From NCBI RefSeq assembly GCF_000023585.1, contig NC_012914.1:4494001-4558000 (forward strand): a stretch of 64,000 nucleotides of DNA, written 5' to 3'. A program made the translations under genes and the position numbers. This document shows, piece by piece, positions 23,089-31,279 of the stretch. Positions within the stretch are counted from its first letter, which is position 1, and each line of letters begins with the position of its first letter. The DNA comes from Paenibacillus sp. JDR-2. Its GTDB lineage: Bacteria; Bacillota; Bacilli; Paenibacillales; Paenibacillaceae. The notes under the pieces are model-generated. The model did not search any database and was not told where the DNA came from. It saw only the letters and a list, made by a program, of their open reading frames with translations.

Positions 23089-23142
23089 CAAACAAAAAGG
23101 CGGCTCCCAAAGTGAAAGACTTTGAGAACCGCCTTTTTGTTT
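23089..23142 (-). terminator. Intrinsic terminator of the EamA transporter gene
   Basis: AAACAAAAAGGCGG pairs with CCGCCTTTTTGTTT across a partly paired loop. It is near-symmetric and ends at the EamA stop codon. Confidence 0.85.
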
Positions 23143-24067
23143 ATATGACACCAGTCCGATGTTTAGTCATCCGCTTAGTGCCATTTCTATCCGACCGTTT
23201 GATAAGGTTCGCCGACAGCAGCATTCCTGCGATAACGATAACTCCGCCTACGATTTGAGAAGCTAGCAGCTGTTGTCCCGTCAGTACGGACAGGATAGCC
23301 GTAAAGATCGGCATCAGATTCATCGTAATGCTGGCTTTGCCAGGTCCAAGCTGTTTGACCCCTTGATTCCAGAACAAGAACGAACCAATGGAAGGGAATA
23401 GGCCAAGATAAATAACTCCGGTTACTCCAAGGGCTGTTGTATGTTCAGTCTGTAATGGCTGGATAAACAGCAGCGGAACCATGAATACGACGCCAATAAC
23501 AGCAGTAAAGGCCACAAACGTAATCGGAGGAAGATGCTGCGCACGTTTGCTGATGATCGAATAGATTGCCCACAAGAATACCGCGATCAGCAAGATGCCG
23601 TCTCCTTCATTATAAGGTGTGCGAAATACGCCGAGCAGATGCCCCTTCGTTAATACCGTCAGCACACCCAGGAAGGATAATACTAGTCCTGCTCCCTGCC
23701 ACACCGTCATTTTTTCTTTCAGGAACAGCAGCGACAACACGATCATAACCGCCGGAGTCAAGCTGTTAATCAGGCTGCCGTTTGTTGATGAGGTGTGCTG
23801 CAAAGCGGTGTAAGTAAGCAGGGTGTAGAATACGACGCCTACCAGCGACAGGAATAACAAGATCCCCCAGTTGGCTTTCCACACTTTCCTCCAGTTTGGT
23901 TTTTCAATAAGCTGAGCCATCGGTATCAGGGCCATAGCCGCAATTGCCCAACGTAGGAAGGCTACCCAGATCGGCGGAAATTCGGCCGTAACCGACTTGC
24001 CGAAGATTAAATTCCCCGCCCAGAACAGATTCGCCAATACTAGAAAAAGCCATGCTTTTGTTTTCAT
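23141..24067 (-). CDS. EamA/DMT-superfamily transporter
   Basis: This 308-residue protein has ten helices in two EamA repeats: LANLFWAGNLIFGKSV and LRWAIAAMALIPM in the first half, and LFPSIGSFLFWNQGVKQLGPGKASITMNLMPIFTAILSVL in the second. The ATG at 24067 follows a GGAGAG-rich stretch. The gene is divergent from a LysR regulator, the usual arrangement in which the regulator controls export of a metabolite. Substrate unknown. Confidence 0.88.
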   Translation of the reverse strand: MKTKAWLFLVLANLFWAGNLIFGKSVTAEFPPIWVAFLRWAIAAMALIPMAQLIEKPNWRKVWKANWGILLFLSLVGVVFYTLLTYTALQHTSSTNGSLINSLTPAVMIVLSLLFLKEKMTVWQGAGLVLSFLGVLTVLTKGHLLGVFRTPYNEGDGILLIAVFLWAIYSIISKRAQHLPPITFVAFTAVIGVVFMVPLLFIQPLQTEHTTALGVTGVIYLGLFPSIGSFLFWNQGVKQLGPGKASITMNLMPIFTAILSVLTGQQLLASQIVGGVIVIAGMLLSANLIKRSDRNGTKRMTKHRTGVI

Positions 24068-24122
24068 CCTCAAACTCTCCTCTCCCCGGTTAACTCCTCC
24101 AGGTCTTTCTTTCTCTTGGTCT

Positions 24123-24166
24123 ATATTCATGTTACAATAAACCTCATCATAAATAAAATGAATATA
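24123..24166. promoter_or_regulatory. Inverted repeat in the EamA/LysR divergent region
   Basis: ATATTCAT (24123-24130) and ATGAATAT (24159-24166) form an 8-bp inverted repeat in the A/T-rich gap between the divergent genes. Plausible LysR binding region; no direct evidence. Confidence 0.4.
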
Positions 24167-24193
24167 TATCATGAAGGAGATATCAAATATGTT

Positions 24194-25093
24194 ATGAACA
24201 AATCACTTCTTCAATTGATTGTTGCCATTTCGGAGACCCGCAGCTTTACAACCGCCGGGGAGAAAATGAATATGACACAGCCTGCCGTCAGCCGTGCCGT
24301 TACAACCTTGGAACGCGAGCTTGGGGTTACGCTGCTTATCAGGGACCGCCGTCACGGAGTTGCCCTTACTCCTGTTGGAGAGCGGATTGTCCGGACTTTC
24401 CGGGAAATTCTTCAAGGGTATGATAAGATCGACCAGGAAATCGCCAGCGAAAAAGGAATGGAAACCGGCAGCGTCCGTATCGGAGCATTCCCGGTTGCCG
24501 CTACTTATTTTGTACCGAAACTGATCAGTCATATTAAGCAGCAATATCCCAACCTGGAATTCAGCATCGTTGAAGGTACGATCGCCGATGTGCAGGAATG
24601 GCTGGATAACCGCGAAATTGACGTTGGCCTGCTTATCCCATCCGACAAAACGGCTCATTCTTATCCTCTCTACCGCGAGGGTATTTACGCGGTTATGCGA
24701 GACGATCATCCGCTGAATGAGAAAGGGATTATTAGCCCCGAAGATTTACGGGATGAGCCCATGCTCATATGCAAAGCCGGCTATGAGCCCCCGGTCTTAA
24801 AGTGGTTTGAAGGCTCCGGTGAAACGCCAACTATTAAATACATTCTGTACAACTACAGAACCGCGCTTCAGATGATTCTTGCGGGTGAAGGATTAGCCGT
24901 CATGTCCGAGCTGTCCCTTCTGGACCTTCCCCCGGGAATAGTCCTAAAACAAATCTCTCCCGCTGCTTACCGGGATATTCATATCGCTTCCGGTCCGTTG
25001 GAGGACTGCACCATCGCGGTAAAAACATTTATGGAGTCGGCACGGAAGCTGTTCCCCTTCGAAGCCGAGCCAAAAAAGGGGTTCGCTCGCTGA
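24194..25093 (+). CDS. LysR-family transcriptional regulator
   Basis: This 299-residue protein has an N-terminal winged helix (SRSFTTAGEKMNMTQPAVSRAVTTLERELGVTLLIRDRR, residues 15-55) and a type-2 periplasmic-binding-like sensor domain (GSVRIGAFPVAATYFVPKLI onward). It resembles CysL/YwfK-type regulators. AAGGAG lies 13 bases before this ATG, slightly far. Divergent from the EamA transporter gene. Terminator follows. Confidence 0.9.
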   Translation: MNKSLLQLIVAISETRSFTTAGEKMNMTQPAVSRAVTTLERELGVTLLIRDRRHGVALTPVGERIVRTFREILQGYDKIDQEIASEKGMETGSVRIGAFPVAATYFVPKLISHIKQQYPNLEFSIVEGTIADVQEWLDNREIDVGLLIPSDKTAHSYPLYREGIYAVMRDDHPLNEKGIISPEDLRDEPMLICKAGYEPPVLKWFEGSGETPTIKYILYNYRTALQMILAGEGLAVMSELSLLDLPPGIVLKQISPAAYRDIHIASGPLEDCTIAVKTFMESARKLFPFEAEPKKGFAR

Positions 25094-25109
25094 AAAACAG
25101 CTCGCGTCA

Positions 25110-25160
25110 TAAAAATAGCGTTGCAGAGAGCTATCCCTGCAACGCTATTTTTCTTTTTTT
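25110..25160 (+). terminator. Intrinsic terminator of the LysR gene
   Basis: AAAAATAGCGTTGCAG pairs with CTGCAACGCTATTTTT over a ten-base loop, then C and seven T. The following bases to 25293 hold no recognisable gene. Confidence 0.92.
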
Positions 25161-25293
25161 GATCAAGTATTTCATTGACCGGTTAATGGCAAACGGAGCA
25201 TTTTAATGATTCTGGAAAACCTCATTCATTCAAGGAATCCCTGAGCAATGGCGATCGGAAGAACATTAAAACGCGCAGGTTGCTATTTAACCG

Positions 25294-25656
25294 CTATTCT
25301 CCTATCGTCTGGCGGTCAGGAGCCGAGTAGGCAATAATCATCCGGCATGGCTCCCAGCTTGTTACCGTAGCATTATGCGGGATGCCGCGGGGAATCCGCA
25401 GCATCATGCCCGGCTCCAGATGGAAAACTTCGTCTCCCAGCGTATGGTCGCATTCACCGGATAATACGAAGATAAGCTCTTCGCAATTGGGATGAATATG
25501 TCTGCCATTGGATTGACCCGCTTCAATATAGACCATTCCGAAGGTCATTTCCGACTCCGGGTCGATCTCCTGGCCGCATAACCAATGGATTTTCCCCCAA
25601 TCCATCGGCAGGATACGCCCCTCTTCTTCCTTGCGCAAATCCGAGATTGTCGCCAT
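25294..25656 (-). CDS. Cupin-domain protein
   Basis: This 120-residue single cupin has both motifs: HIHPNCEELIFVLSGECDHTLGDE (metal ligands His, His, Glu) and LEPGMMLRIPRGIPHNA (third His). It lies 13 bases after the isomerase/epimerase gene and is the last gene of that operon. Small cupins of this kind bind or isomerise sugars. The exact activity is unknown. Confidence 0.85.
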   Translation of the reverse strand: MATISDLRKEEEGRILPMDWGKIHWLCGQEIDPESEMTFGMVYIEAGQSNGRHIHPNCEELIFVLSGECDHTLGDEVFHLEPGMMLRIPRGIPHNATVTSWEPCRMIIAYSAPDRQTIGE

Positions 25657-25669
25657 ATTAGTTCACCCT

Positions 25670-26431
25670 TTATCTTGTAGATTGCAAGCCTTGCTTCAGG
25701 AAGCTTATACACTCGGTTAATCCCTCGGCGATCTCCCCGCCGCTTTCTTCATCTGCCGAAATCCAGCCGCGGTAGCCAGTGTCCAATATCGCTTGGAATA
25801 TCGGTTCAAAATAAATTTCTCCCCGGCCAAGGATCTGCCACTCTCCTGCCGCAAAGTCTTTCATATGATAGTTATCGATTACTCGAGCGTAGGCCCTGAT
25901 CAACTCCGCAACATCTGTTATGCCCGATTTGACCAAATGAGCGGTATCAATCGTTAAGCCAATGTTCCCCGGCTGTATGCGGTCGAAAAAGATATCGAAG
26001 TCTTCCCTGTGCATAACCGGCTGGCCATAGTGGTGGTGAAGCGACAGCTTTAATCCGTATTGCAACGCTTCTTTTCCAAGCTCGGACAATTGCTCCGCAT
26101 ACCTTCGAATATCCTCCGCTCTCGTCTCGCTGCGGGATACGCCATGGCAAAATACGATAAGCTCCGTTCCGATCTTCTTGCCGAATCGGAACAACTCCCT
26201 TAGCTGGCGGACACCTTGCTCATCGATATGCCCTCCGGTTATCAGGGCGGAACCTATACCTTGCTTATGCCCCCATTCCTCCAGAAACCGCTCCGGTTGA
26301 TGCAAATAGGGAGCGTACTGTCCGGCCTTCAGCTGCAGTCCGTCATAACCAGCCTTCGTAAACTCCTGAAAGAGATCACGGCATTCCTCTTCGGATGATG
26401 TTGGTCTGGAGAATGCATATTTGATTTTCAT
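25670..26431 (-). CDS. Sugar phosphate isomerase/epimerase (xylose isomerase-like TIM barrel)
   Basis: This 253-residue protein has the AP-endonuclease-2 fold pattern: GYDGLQLKAGQY near the start, ELIVFCHGVSRSE, KLSLHHHYGQPVMHREDFD with metal-binding His/Glu candidates, GLTIDTAHLVKSG, and DNYHMKDFAAGEW. Family members isomerise or epimerise keto sugars or inositols with a divalent metal. It starts in the stop of the oxidoreductase gene (ATGA). The trio oxidoreductase, isomerase, cupin suggests catabolism of an unusual sugar or inositol. Confidence 0.88.
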   Translation of the reverse strand: MKIKYAFSRPTSSEEECRDLFQEFTKAGYDGLQLKAGQYAPYLHQPERFLEEWGHKQGIGSALITGGHIDEQGVRQLRELFRFGKKIGTELIVFCHGVSRSETRAEDIRRYAEQLSELGKEALQYGLKLSLHHHYGQPVMHREDFDIFFDRIQPGNIGLTIDTAHLVKSGITDVAELIRAYARVIDNYHMKDFAAGEWQILGRGEIYFEPIFQAILDTGYRGWISADEESGGEIAEGLTECISFLKQGLQSTR

Positions 26432-27423
26432 ATTCTGATCCCGCTGCTAAGCCTAATAATCTGCGATTCAGCGGCCGAACGATAGGAAGCATCAAGAAGA
26501 GCAACGGTCTTTAAATTATCTTCCGCACTATTGCTTGCGACCGTTCCCGTCTCGATCCATGTCAGCAGCTGCTCGATATTATCAAGGCTGTTTTGTTCGC
26601 GGGAATAATGGTTATCCCATGTGCTATACGGATTGTGATCGCCACCCAGGTATAGTTCGGCCCGGTTATGGTTGCATTTCACCGTACCTTTCTCACCGAT
26701 AACGATCATCTCCGTCCGGCTGATCCGCGAAGAAAAGCTTTGCGTATAGGTCACGATGGTACCGTTTTCAAATCTTAACTGAACGGTGGCATCCGTCTCG
26801 CCTTTGCAATTAATAGCCTCCGAGGAATTCATCAAAGAGACAACGGATTCGGCTTCACAGCCCAAGATCTGCCTGAAGCCGTCAAACCAATGAATGCCCA
26901 TGACGGATAAGGCATGACGTTCCTGATTAAGCCGCCAGCCCGCATCCTGACGGAAGAACATTTCGTTAAATATGATCATGGTTACTTTGCCAATGGTTTG
27001 TTCGGCAACGATATTTTTCACGATTTCAAATGGATAATGGCGTCTGAAGTTCTGATTAACAGCTACGGGAACATTCAGCTGCTGTGCTTTTTCCGTAATT
27101 TCAATGGCGTCGCTTAACGTATCGGAGAACGGCTTTTCCACGAGTAGAGGAATTCCCGCTTCTAACAGCGGAATAACAACCTGCTTTCGAACGGAGGTAG
27201 GCGTACACACGACTGCCGCATCTACACCGCTGTTTTGAATAAAAGCATTCAAATCCGTAAATCGCTGCTCGATTCCGTATTTATCCGCGCGGGAATGAAG
27301 AATCTCTTCATTCGGATCGCAGATGGCCGTAATAGTTACGCGTTCCGGGTTTGCCTTGTAGCCTTCCAGGTGCAATTCAGAGACTCCGCCCGCCCCAACC
27401 AGGCCGACTTTAAATTTCTTCAA
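26428..27423 (-). CDS. Gfo/Idh/MocA family NAD(P)-dependent oxidoreductase
   Basis: About 331 residues. The Rossmann start is KVGLVGAGGVSELHL, followed by the EKPF motif (PLLVEKPFSD, near residue 95) that supplies the catalytic lysine, and WFDGFRQILG in the C-terminal domain. TTG at 27423 is preferred because GGTGGAG lies six bases upstream; an in-frame ATG at 27438 lies before that site. The enzyme oxidises a hydroxyl of a sugar or inositol. First gene of a three-gene operon with promoter and operator at 27457-27511. Confidence 0.9.
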   Translation of the reverse strand: MKKFKVGLVGAGGVSELHLEGYKANPERVTITAICDPNEEILHSRADKYGIEQRFTDLNAFIQNSGVDAAVVCTPTSVRKQVVIPLLEAGIPLLVEKPFSDTLSDAIEITEKAQQLNVPVAVNQNFRRHYPFEIVKNIVAEQTIGKVTMIIFNEMFFRQDAGWRLNQERHALSVMGIHWFDGFRQILGCEAESVVSLMNSSEAINCKGETDATVQLRFENGTIVTYTQSFSSRISRTEMIVIGEKGTVKCNHNRAELYLGGDHNPYSTWDNHYSREQNSLDNIEQLLTWIETGTVASNSAEDNLKTVALLDASYRSAAESQIIRLSSGIRI

Positions 27424-27456
27424 CGCACTCCACCCCATTCAACGTATTTAAATTTA

Positions 27457-27511
27457 ATTCAACAAGGTTGAATAATATCTCCATTATAATCCATCCCCTT
27501 CCATCCGGCAA
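27457..27511 (-). promoter_or_regulatory. Promoter and palindromic operator of the oxidoreductase operon
   Basis: On the minus strand TTGCCG (27511-27506), 17 bases, TATAAT (27488-27483). A perfect ATTCAAC-AAG-GTTGAAT palindrome (27457-27473) lies just downstream, over the early transcribed region. A further half-site ATTCAACG is at 27437-27444. The divergent XRE-cupin regulator is the likely user. Confidence 0.82.
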
Positions 27512-27602
27512 TCCGTATTTTTCGTTGAAATGGCTGGTGTTTTGGCGAAAGTATCGGTAAAGTTGTAAGTACATAGTAAACTGGATAACGCGAGGGATAC
27601 AA

Positions 27603-28166
27603 ATGGAATTGGGCAAAAGAATCCGATTAATCCGCAAAGAACAAAAACGGACGCAAGATGAAGTGTCCGCAGCCTGCGGCTTTACGAAAAGCATGCTCTC
27701 AAAGATCGAGAACGGCAGCACGATGCCGGCTGTCGCCACCCTTATGAAAATTGCTTCCGCGCTTGGCGTCAAAGTATCCGACCTGCTTGAACCGTCGCCA
27801 AAGAGCGGCACCGTCTACATAAACGCGTCGGACTATCAGGAACCCGAGAAATGGATCAAGACGGATAAGGGGTATTCTTTCTTTGCTTTTGCATCGGGCA
27901 GACGGGACAAGATCATGCAGCCTTACCTGTTTGTTGCCGAGCGCGGAGAAGTCAAAAGCCATGTCTTCTCTCACGAGGGCCAAGAATTTATTTATGTATT
28001 ATCCGGTCAAATGAAATATAAGGTCGGCAGCACGGAATACGAAATGAACGCCGGGGACGGCATGTACTTCAATTCGCTGGAGGAGCATCTGGTCATCCCG
28101 GTCTCCGAGCAGGTCAAATATCTTGCAATCTTTACGGAAGATACGGGCAAACTTGAAGAAGAGTAA
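27603..28166 (+). CDS. XRE-family regulator with C-terminal cupin
   Basis: This 187-residue protein has an N-terminal HTH_3 domain (LGKRIRLIRKEQKRTQDEVSAACGFTKSMLSKIENGSTMPAVATLMKIASALGV, residues 3-58) and a cupin at about 105-180 (HEGQEFIYVLSGQMKYKVGSTEYEMNAGDGMYFNSLEEH). Such regulators sense small molecules in the cupin. GAGGG lies six bases before the ATG. It is divergent from the oxidoreductase/isomerase/cupin operon and probably represses it until the sugar is present. Confidence 0.92.
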   Translation: MELGKRIRLIRKEQKRTQDEVSAACGFTKSMLSKIENGSTMPAVATLMKIASALGVKVSDLLEPSPKSGTVYINASDYQEPEKWIKTDKGYSFFAFASGRRDKIMQPYLFVAERGEVKSHVFSHEGQEFIYVLSGQMKYKVGSTEYEMNAGDGMYFNSLEEHLVIPVSEQVKYLAIFTEDTGKLEEE

Positions 28167-28185
28167 AAATTCCATCGTGTCTGCT

Positions 28186-28219
28186 GTTGACATCAAGTCA
28201 ACTTTACGTTGTAACCTTG
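28186..28219 (+). promoter_or_regulatory. MerR-type promoter with 19-bp spacer
   Basis: TTGACA (28187-28192), 19 bases, TAACCT. Within it lies the inverted repeat GTTGAC-ATCAA-GTCAAC (28186-28202). The long spacer is the hallmark of promoters activated by MerR proteins through DNA untwisting. The -10 match is weak. Confidence 0.5.
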
Positions 28220-28240
28220 ATTTCGCGAGGTGAGAATCAC

Positions 28241-28600
28241 TTGTATCAAATTTCCGAGGTATCCAAGCTAATCGGCTTGCCAATCCCAACCATTCGCTAT
28301 TACGAAAAATTTGGATTGATTGACGAGCCGGCAAAAAATGCCCGTGGATATAAAGTTTACGATGAATTGACGGTGGAATATCTGCAATTTATCGTCAATT
28401 TGAAAGATACGGATATGTCCTTGGAGCTTATCAAATTCTATGTTGACGCTTACCGGGCCAAAGACTATGCGCGATGTCACGAGATTCTTCGGGAGCACGC
28501 CGTCAAGATGGAGCTTGAGCTTGAGAAACGCCAAAGGATACTCGAAAAGGTGCAGTACAAGGTGACTCACTTCAGTAAACTTCGAGGTGGCGGTATTTAA
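28241..28600 (+). CDS. MerR-family transcriptional regulator
   Basis: About 119 residues, starting at TTG 28241 with GAGGTGAG six bases upstream (LYQISEVSKLIGLPIPTIRYYEKFGLI, the classic MerR winged helix). An in-frame start at 28187 would include the promoter and is rejected. After the helix comes a dimerisation coiled coil (AVKMELELEKRQRILEKVQYKV). No Cys-rich metal site, so an organic effector or redox signal is likelier than metal. The SDR gene starts in its stop codon (TAATG), so the regulator probably controls that enzyme and itself. Confidence 0.88.
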   Translation: MYQISEVSKLIGLPIPTIRYYEKFGLIDEPAKNARGYKVYDELTVEYLQFIVNLKDTDMSLELIKFYVDAYRAKDYARCHEILREHAVKMELELEKRQRILEKVQYKVTHFSKLRGGGI

Positions 28601-29556
28601 TGCAACAATCTATTCCATCCGGTTATTCGGCCAGAACAACGGCTAACCAAATCATAAAAGACATTGATTTGACAGGTAAAACCATCATCATCACCGGTGG
28701 ATCTGCCGGTCTAGGCTTGGAATCGGCAAAAGCGCTTGCCGCGGCTGGCGCGACTGTGATTGTACCTGCAAGAAACGTCAACAAAGCAAGTCAAGCACTC
28801 ACCGGCATACCTAACGTGGAGTTATATCCGGAAGAGATGGATCTGAGCAAGCGGGAAACGATTGAAGCTTTCAGCAGATGGTTTCAGTCTAGGAATGACA
28901 AGCTGGACATCCTGATTAATAGCGCTGGAGTGATGGCTATTCCGCTCTCCAGAGATGACCAGGGTAACGAAATGCAAATCTCGGCCAACTATTTAGGTCA
29001 TTATCATTTAATTAATAACCTTCTCCCTCAGCTAAAAAAAGCGAACGGAGCCCGGGTTGTAACCTTATCTTCCCGAGCCCATTGGTATTCGGCGTTTAAC
29101 TTCGAGGATCCTAACTTCGTTCATTCGGCTTACGACAAGTGGTTGGCTTACGGACAAGCGAAGACAGCCGCTGCCTTGCTCAGCGTTGCCGTAGACGAGC
29201 TGTTTAAACAAGATAACATCCGAGCTTTTACCGTTCACCCGGGCAGTATCGTTACCGGTCTCTCCCATGCGTTGTCGGAGGATGAACTCACGGCGTTTGG
29301 AGCCATCAAGGCAAACGGAGAACGCGGCTACGAGCGATACGACAACGAGAGAAAAACGGTTTCCGAAGGCGCGGCAACCGTCGTGTGGTGCGCGGTCAGT
29401 CCTCAATTAGACGGTTACGGCGGCGTTTATTGCGAGAACTGCGATATCGCCCCTTTGCATACGGATGACAGCATGACCTTTGGGGTAAAAGCTTGGGCGG
29501 TCGATAAAGCAGCAGCACGCAAGTTATGGGAAGAAACGCCGCGGTTGTTTAAATAA
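28600..29556 (+). CDS. Short-chain dehydrogenase/reductase
   Basis: This 318-residue classical SDR resembles retinol-dehydrogenase/WW-oxidoreductase type enzymes. TGGSAGLGLE is the nucleotide-binding motif (residues ~33-42), NSAGV follows near 106, catalytic Ser lies in VTLSSRAHW, and Tyr-Lys in YGQAK. It reduces or oxidises a carbonyl or alcohol with NAD(P). It is coupled to the MerR gene by a one-base overlap. Substrate unknown. Terminator follows. Confidence 0.92.
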   Translation: MQQSIPSGYSARTTANQIIKDIDLTGKTIIITGGSAGLGLESAKALAAAGATVIVPARNVNKASQALTGIPNVELYPEEMDLSKRETIEAFSRWFQSRNDKLDILINSAGVMAIPLSRDDQGNEMQISANYLGHYHLINNLLPQLKKANGARVVTLSSRAHWYSAFNFEDPNFVHSAYDKWLAYGQAKTAAALLSVAVDELFKQDNIRAFTVHPGSIVTGLSHALSEDELTAFGAIKANGERGYERYDNERKTVSEGAATVVWCAVSPQLDGYGGVYCENCDIAPLHTDDSMTFGVKAWAVDKAAARKLWEETPRLFK

Positions 29557-29566
29557 GTTTAGAAAT

Positions 29567-29602
29567 AAAGCCCCGCACTTCACCTGAAATGCGGGGCTTT
29601 CC
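29567..29602. terminator. Bidirectional intrinsic terminator
   Basis: AAAGCCCCGCA pairs with TGCGGGGCTTT over a 13-base loop. It lies between the converging SDR and DinB genes. Confidence 0.88.
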
Positions 29603-29610
29603 ATTGATAG

Positions 29611-30081
29611 TTATACGCTTAAATCCACGTAAAACGGCGGCTTCACGCCAAGCAAACGAGCATACACGTACAGTTGGCCTTTGTGATGCGCCTCATGTCC
29701 GACTAATCGATGAAGGATTTCCAATACAGGTTCAGTAATATTCAAGGCTTTAACGCTTGCGATTCGTTTTAAATCCGATTCCGAGTAGGAAGCAAGTTTT
29801 TGCTCATGCTCATGGGTCAGCTGCTTCAGAAGCTCACGCGCTTCTGCCATTGTTGCAGGGACCGGAGGAATATTCATCTCGCGCTCCTCCATGCCCGCAA
29901 AGAAGAAATCCGGCGTCCAAGCTAAATGATGAATGAGCTCGAGCGTAGTCATAGCGCCATCCCAAGGGCTCCACGTTCCGCCCGATTCCGGCAGCATTTC
30001 CGCAAGCTCAAGCAATGCGTTGCGGTGCATCTTCCAGCTTTTCATCGCTTGTTGTCCAGCAGTAAGTTCAGTAATAACCAT
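29611..30081 (-). CDS. DinB-family protein
   Basis: This 156-residue four-helix bundle has the DinB metal site: His in TTLELIHHLAWTPDFF and two His in VGHEAHHKGQLYVYARLLGV, the latter a strong family signature. Members include thiol-S-transferases that use bacillithiol and proteins of unknown function. Third gene of the operon DJ-1, monooxygenase, DinB. The trio suggests a detoxification or redox response. Confidence 0.88.
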   Translation of the reverse strand: MVITELTAGQQAMKSWKMHRNALLELAEMLPESGGTWSPWDGAMTTLELIHHLAWTPDFFFAGMEEREMNIPPVPATMAEARELLKQLTHEHEQKLASYSESDLKRIASVKALNITEPVLEILHRLVGHEAHHKGQLYVYARLLGVKPPFYVDLSV

Positions 30082-30092
30082 ATCTATTCCTC

Positions 30093-30374
30093 CTAGATTC
30101 TATTTAGCCGGTATACTTCCCTGGATGCTAACCAGGCTTCGGCTGACCGGCGATATTCTTGATAATGCGAAGAAGCAAGATGCGCTTGCAAGGCGTCTTC
30201 ATCTTTCCAAGTTTCATACAGCACGTATTGTTCCCGATGTTCCGGACTATTGTGCAAAATATAATCGATGCAGCCTCCTTCGGCACGTGAAGGCACTGCT
30301 ACCTTCAACAGCTCGTCCCGAAGCTGCTGTTCGTTTCCTGCGCGGGCTTTCAGGATTGCAACTATGGTTATCAT
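30093..30374 (-). CDS. ABM-family quinol monooxygenase-like protein
   Basis: This 93-residue ferredoxin-like dimeric alpha/beta-barrel protein starts MITIVAILKARAGNEQQLRDELL and continues GCIDYILHNSPEHREQYVLYETWKDEDALQAHLASSHYQEY, the antibiotic-biosynthesis monooxygenase pattern (YgiN-like). It would act on quinols or electrophiles without a cofactor, but some members have no enzyme activity. Middle gene of the operon. Confidence 0.87.
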   Translation of the reverse strand: MITIVAILKARAGNEQQLRDELLKVAVPSRAEGGCIDYILHNSPEHREQYVLYETWKDEDALQAHLASSHYQEYRRSAEAWLASREVYRLNRI

Positions 30375-30396
30375 GTAAGCATGACCCCTTCTTGAT

Positions 30397-31059
30397 TTAA
30401 CGGTTTAATTGGGCAATAACCTCTTTTGCCGCGCTTTCCGTAGACTGTGGATTCTGACCGGTGATCAGATTCCCGTCTACCTGCACGTTATCGGTCCAAT
30501 TAGGAGACAGGACAACGTTAGCGCCTAGTTCGCGAAGCTTGGATTCCAATAGAAACGGCATGTATTGGTCCAAGGTCGTTTCCCTTTCTTCCTCGTCGGT
30601 AAAAGCCGCAACGGTTTTCCCGGCAACCAACAGTTGGCCGTCCGACAATTGCACCCCTACAAGAGCAGCAGGTCCGTGGCACACGGCTGCCACTACTTTT
30701 CCCGCTTCATACAAGGTACGGATAATCGATTGCAGCAGCTCATTGCCTGGCATGTCGAACATGGTACCGTGACCGCCGGGAAGAAAAATGGCATCGTAAG
30801 AATCAATATCATTGACGAGACTAAGCTTTATCGTATCTGTAAGGAAACTAGCGGTATCCCGCAGTTCCTGCGATATTCCTTCCAGGCTTCTATGATCCAA
30901 AGGAGCTTGTCCGCCCAATGGGCTTGCGATTGTTATTTCGTATCCCTCGCCGCTAAATGCCACATAAGCTTCGCCAAATTCGGACAACCACAGGCCCGTT
31001 CGCTCCGTATCGCTTAATTTATCCGCGGTTGTAACCACCATTAGAACACGTTTCGTCAT
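30397..31059 (-). CDS. DJ-1/PfpI family (Hsp31-like class I glutamine amidotransferase fold)
   Basis: This 220-residue protein has the nucleophile elbow AAVCHGPAAL with Cys127 and neighbouring His128. The acidic residue is near Glu19 (DTERTGLWLSEF), and PGGHGTMFDMP lines the active site. The layout is that of glyoxalase III/Hsp31-type enzymes that convert methylglyoxal or repair glycated groups. AAGGAGG precedes the ATG. First gene of the operon, with a palindrome-rich promoter region upstream. Exact substrate is inferred from family only. Confidence 0.9.
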   Translation of the reverse strand: MTKRVLMVVTTADKLSDTERTGLWLSEFGEAYVAFSGEGYEITIASPLGGQAPLDHRSLEGISQELRDTASFLTDTIKLSLVNDIDSYDAIFLPGGHGTMFDMPGNELLQSIIRTLYEAGKVVAAVCHGPAALVGVQLSDGQLLVAGKTVAAFTDEEERETTLDQYMPFLLESKLRELGANVVLSPNWTDNVQVDGNLITGQNPQSTESAAKEVIAQLNR

Positions 31060-31103
31060 CGATAACAGCCTCCTTGACTAATATCTAAAATGATCTTTCC
31101 CGA

Positions 31104-31133
31104 CCGAAAGTATTCGGCCAGTGAACATACTTT
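31104..31133. promoter_or_regulatory. Overlapping inverted repeats upstream of the DJ-1 operon
   Basis: CCGAA-AGTA-TTCGG (31104-31117) and AAAGTAT-N12-ATACTTT (31108-31133) overlap between the DJ-1 gene and a tiny ORF on the other strand. The AGTAT/ATACT symmetry recalls HxlR-type electrophile-responsive operators, but no HxlR gene is nearby. Confidence 0.5.
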
Positions 31134-31181
31134 AACACTCCGTAAGGACGGTTTGTACTACCGTTAAGTTGGGAGGTCATA

Positions 31182-31226
31182 ATGAATCGTTATGAGGCGC
31201 TATTTATTGATCAATATCTCGGCTAG
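31182..31226 (+). CDS. Possible 14-residue peptide gene
   Basis: ATG at 31182 with GGGAGG five bases upstream opens a 14-codon frame (MNRYEALFIDQYLG) ending in TAG at 31224. The ribosome site and spacing are ideal. It lies divergent to the DJ-1 gene, where a regulator would be expected. It could be a real small peptide, a leader, or the stub of a lost regulator. Nothing after the stop continues a known protein. Confidence 0.35.
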   Translation: MNRYEALFIDQYLG

Positions 31227-31227
31227 T

Positions 31228-31272
31228 AAAACAAACAGCCTCAAAGACGCGAATTTCGCGCTTCGAGGCTGT
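31228..31272 (-). terminator. Intrinsic terminator of the rbs operon
   Basis: ACAGCCTC pairs with GAGGCTGT around an inner GCGAA/TTCGC stem. The minus strand then reads TTTGTTTT. Confidence 0.82.
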
Positions 31273-31279
31273 AGTGTTC

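Noticed and set aside
28187-28240. Longer N-terminus for the MerR protein
   Set aside because: It would translate the promoter; the TTG at 28241 has an ideal ribosome site and gives the standard MerR start.
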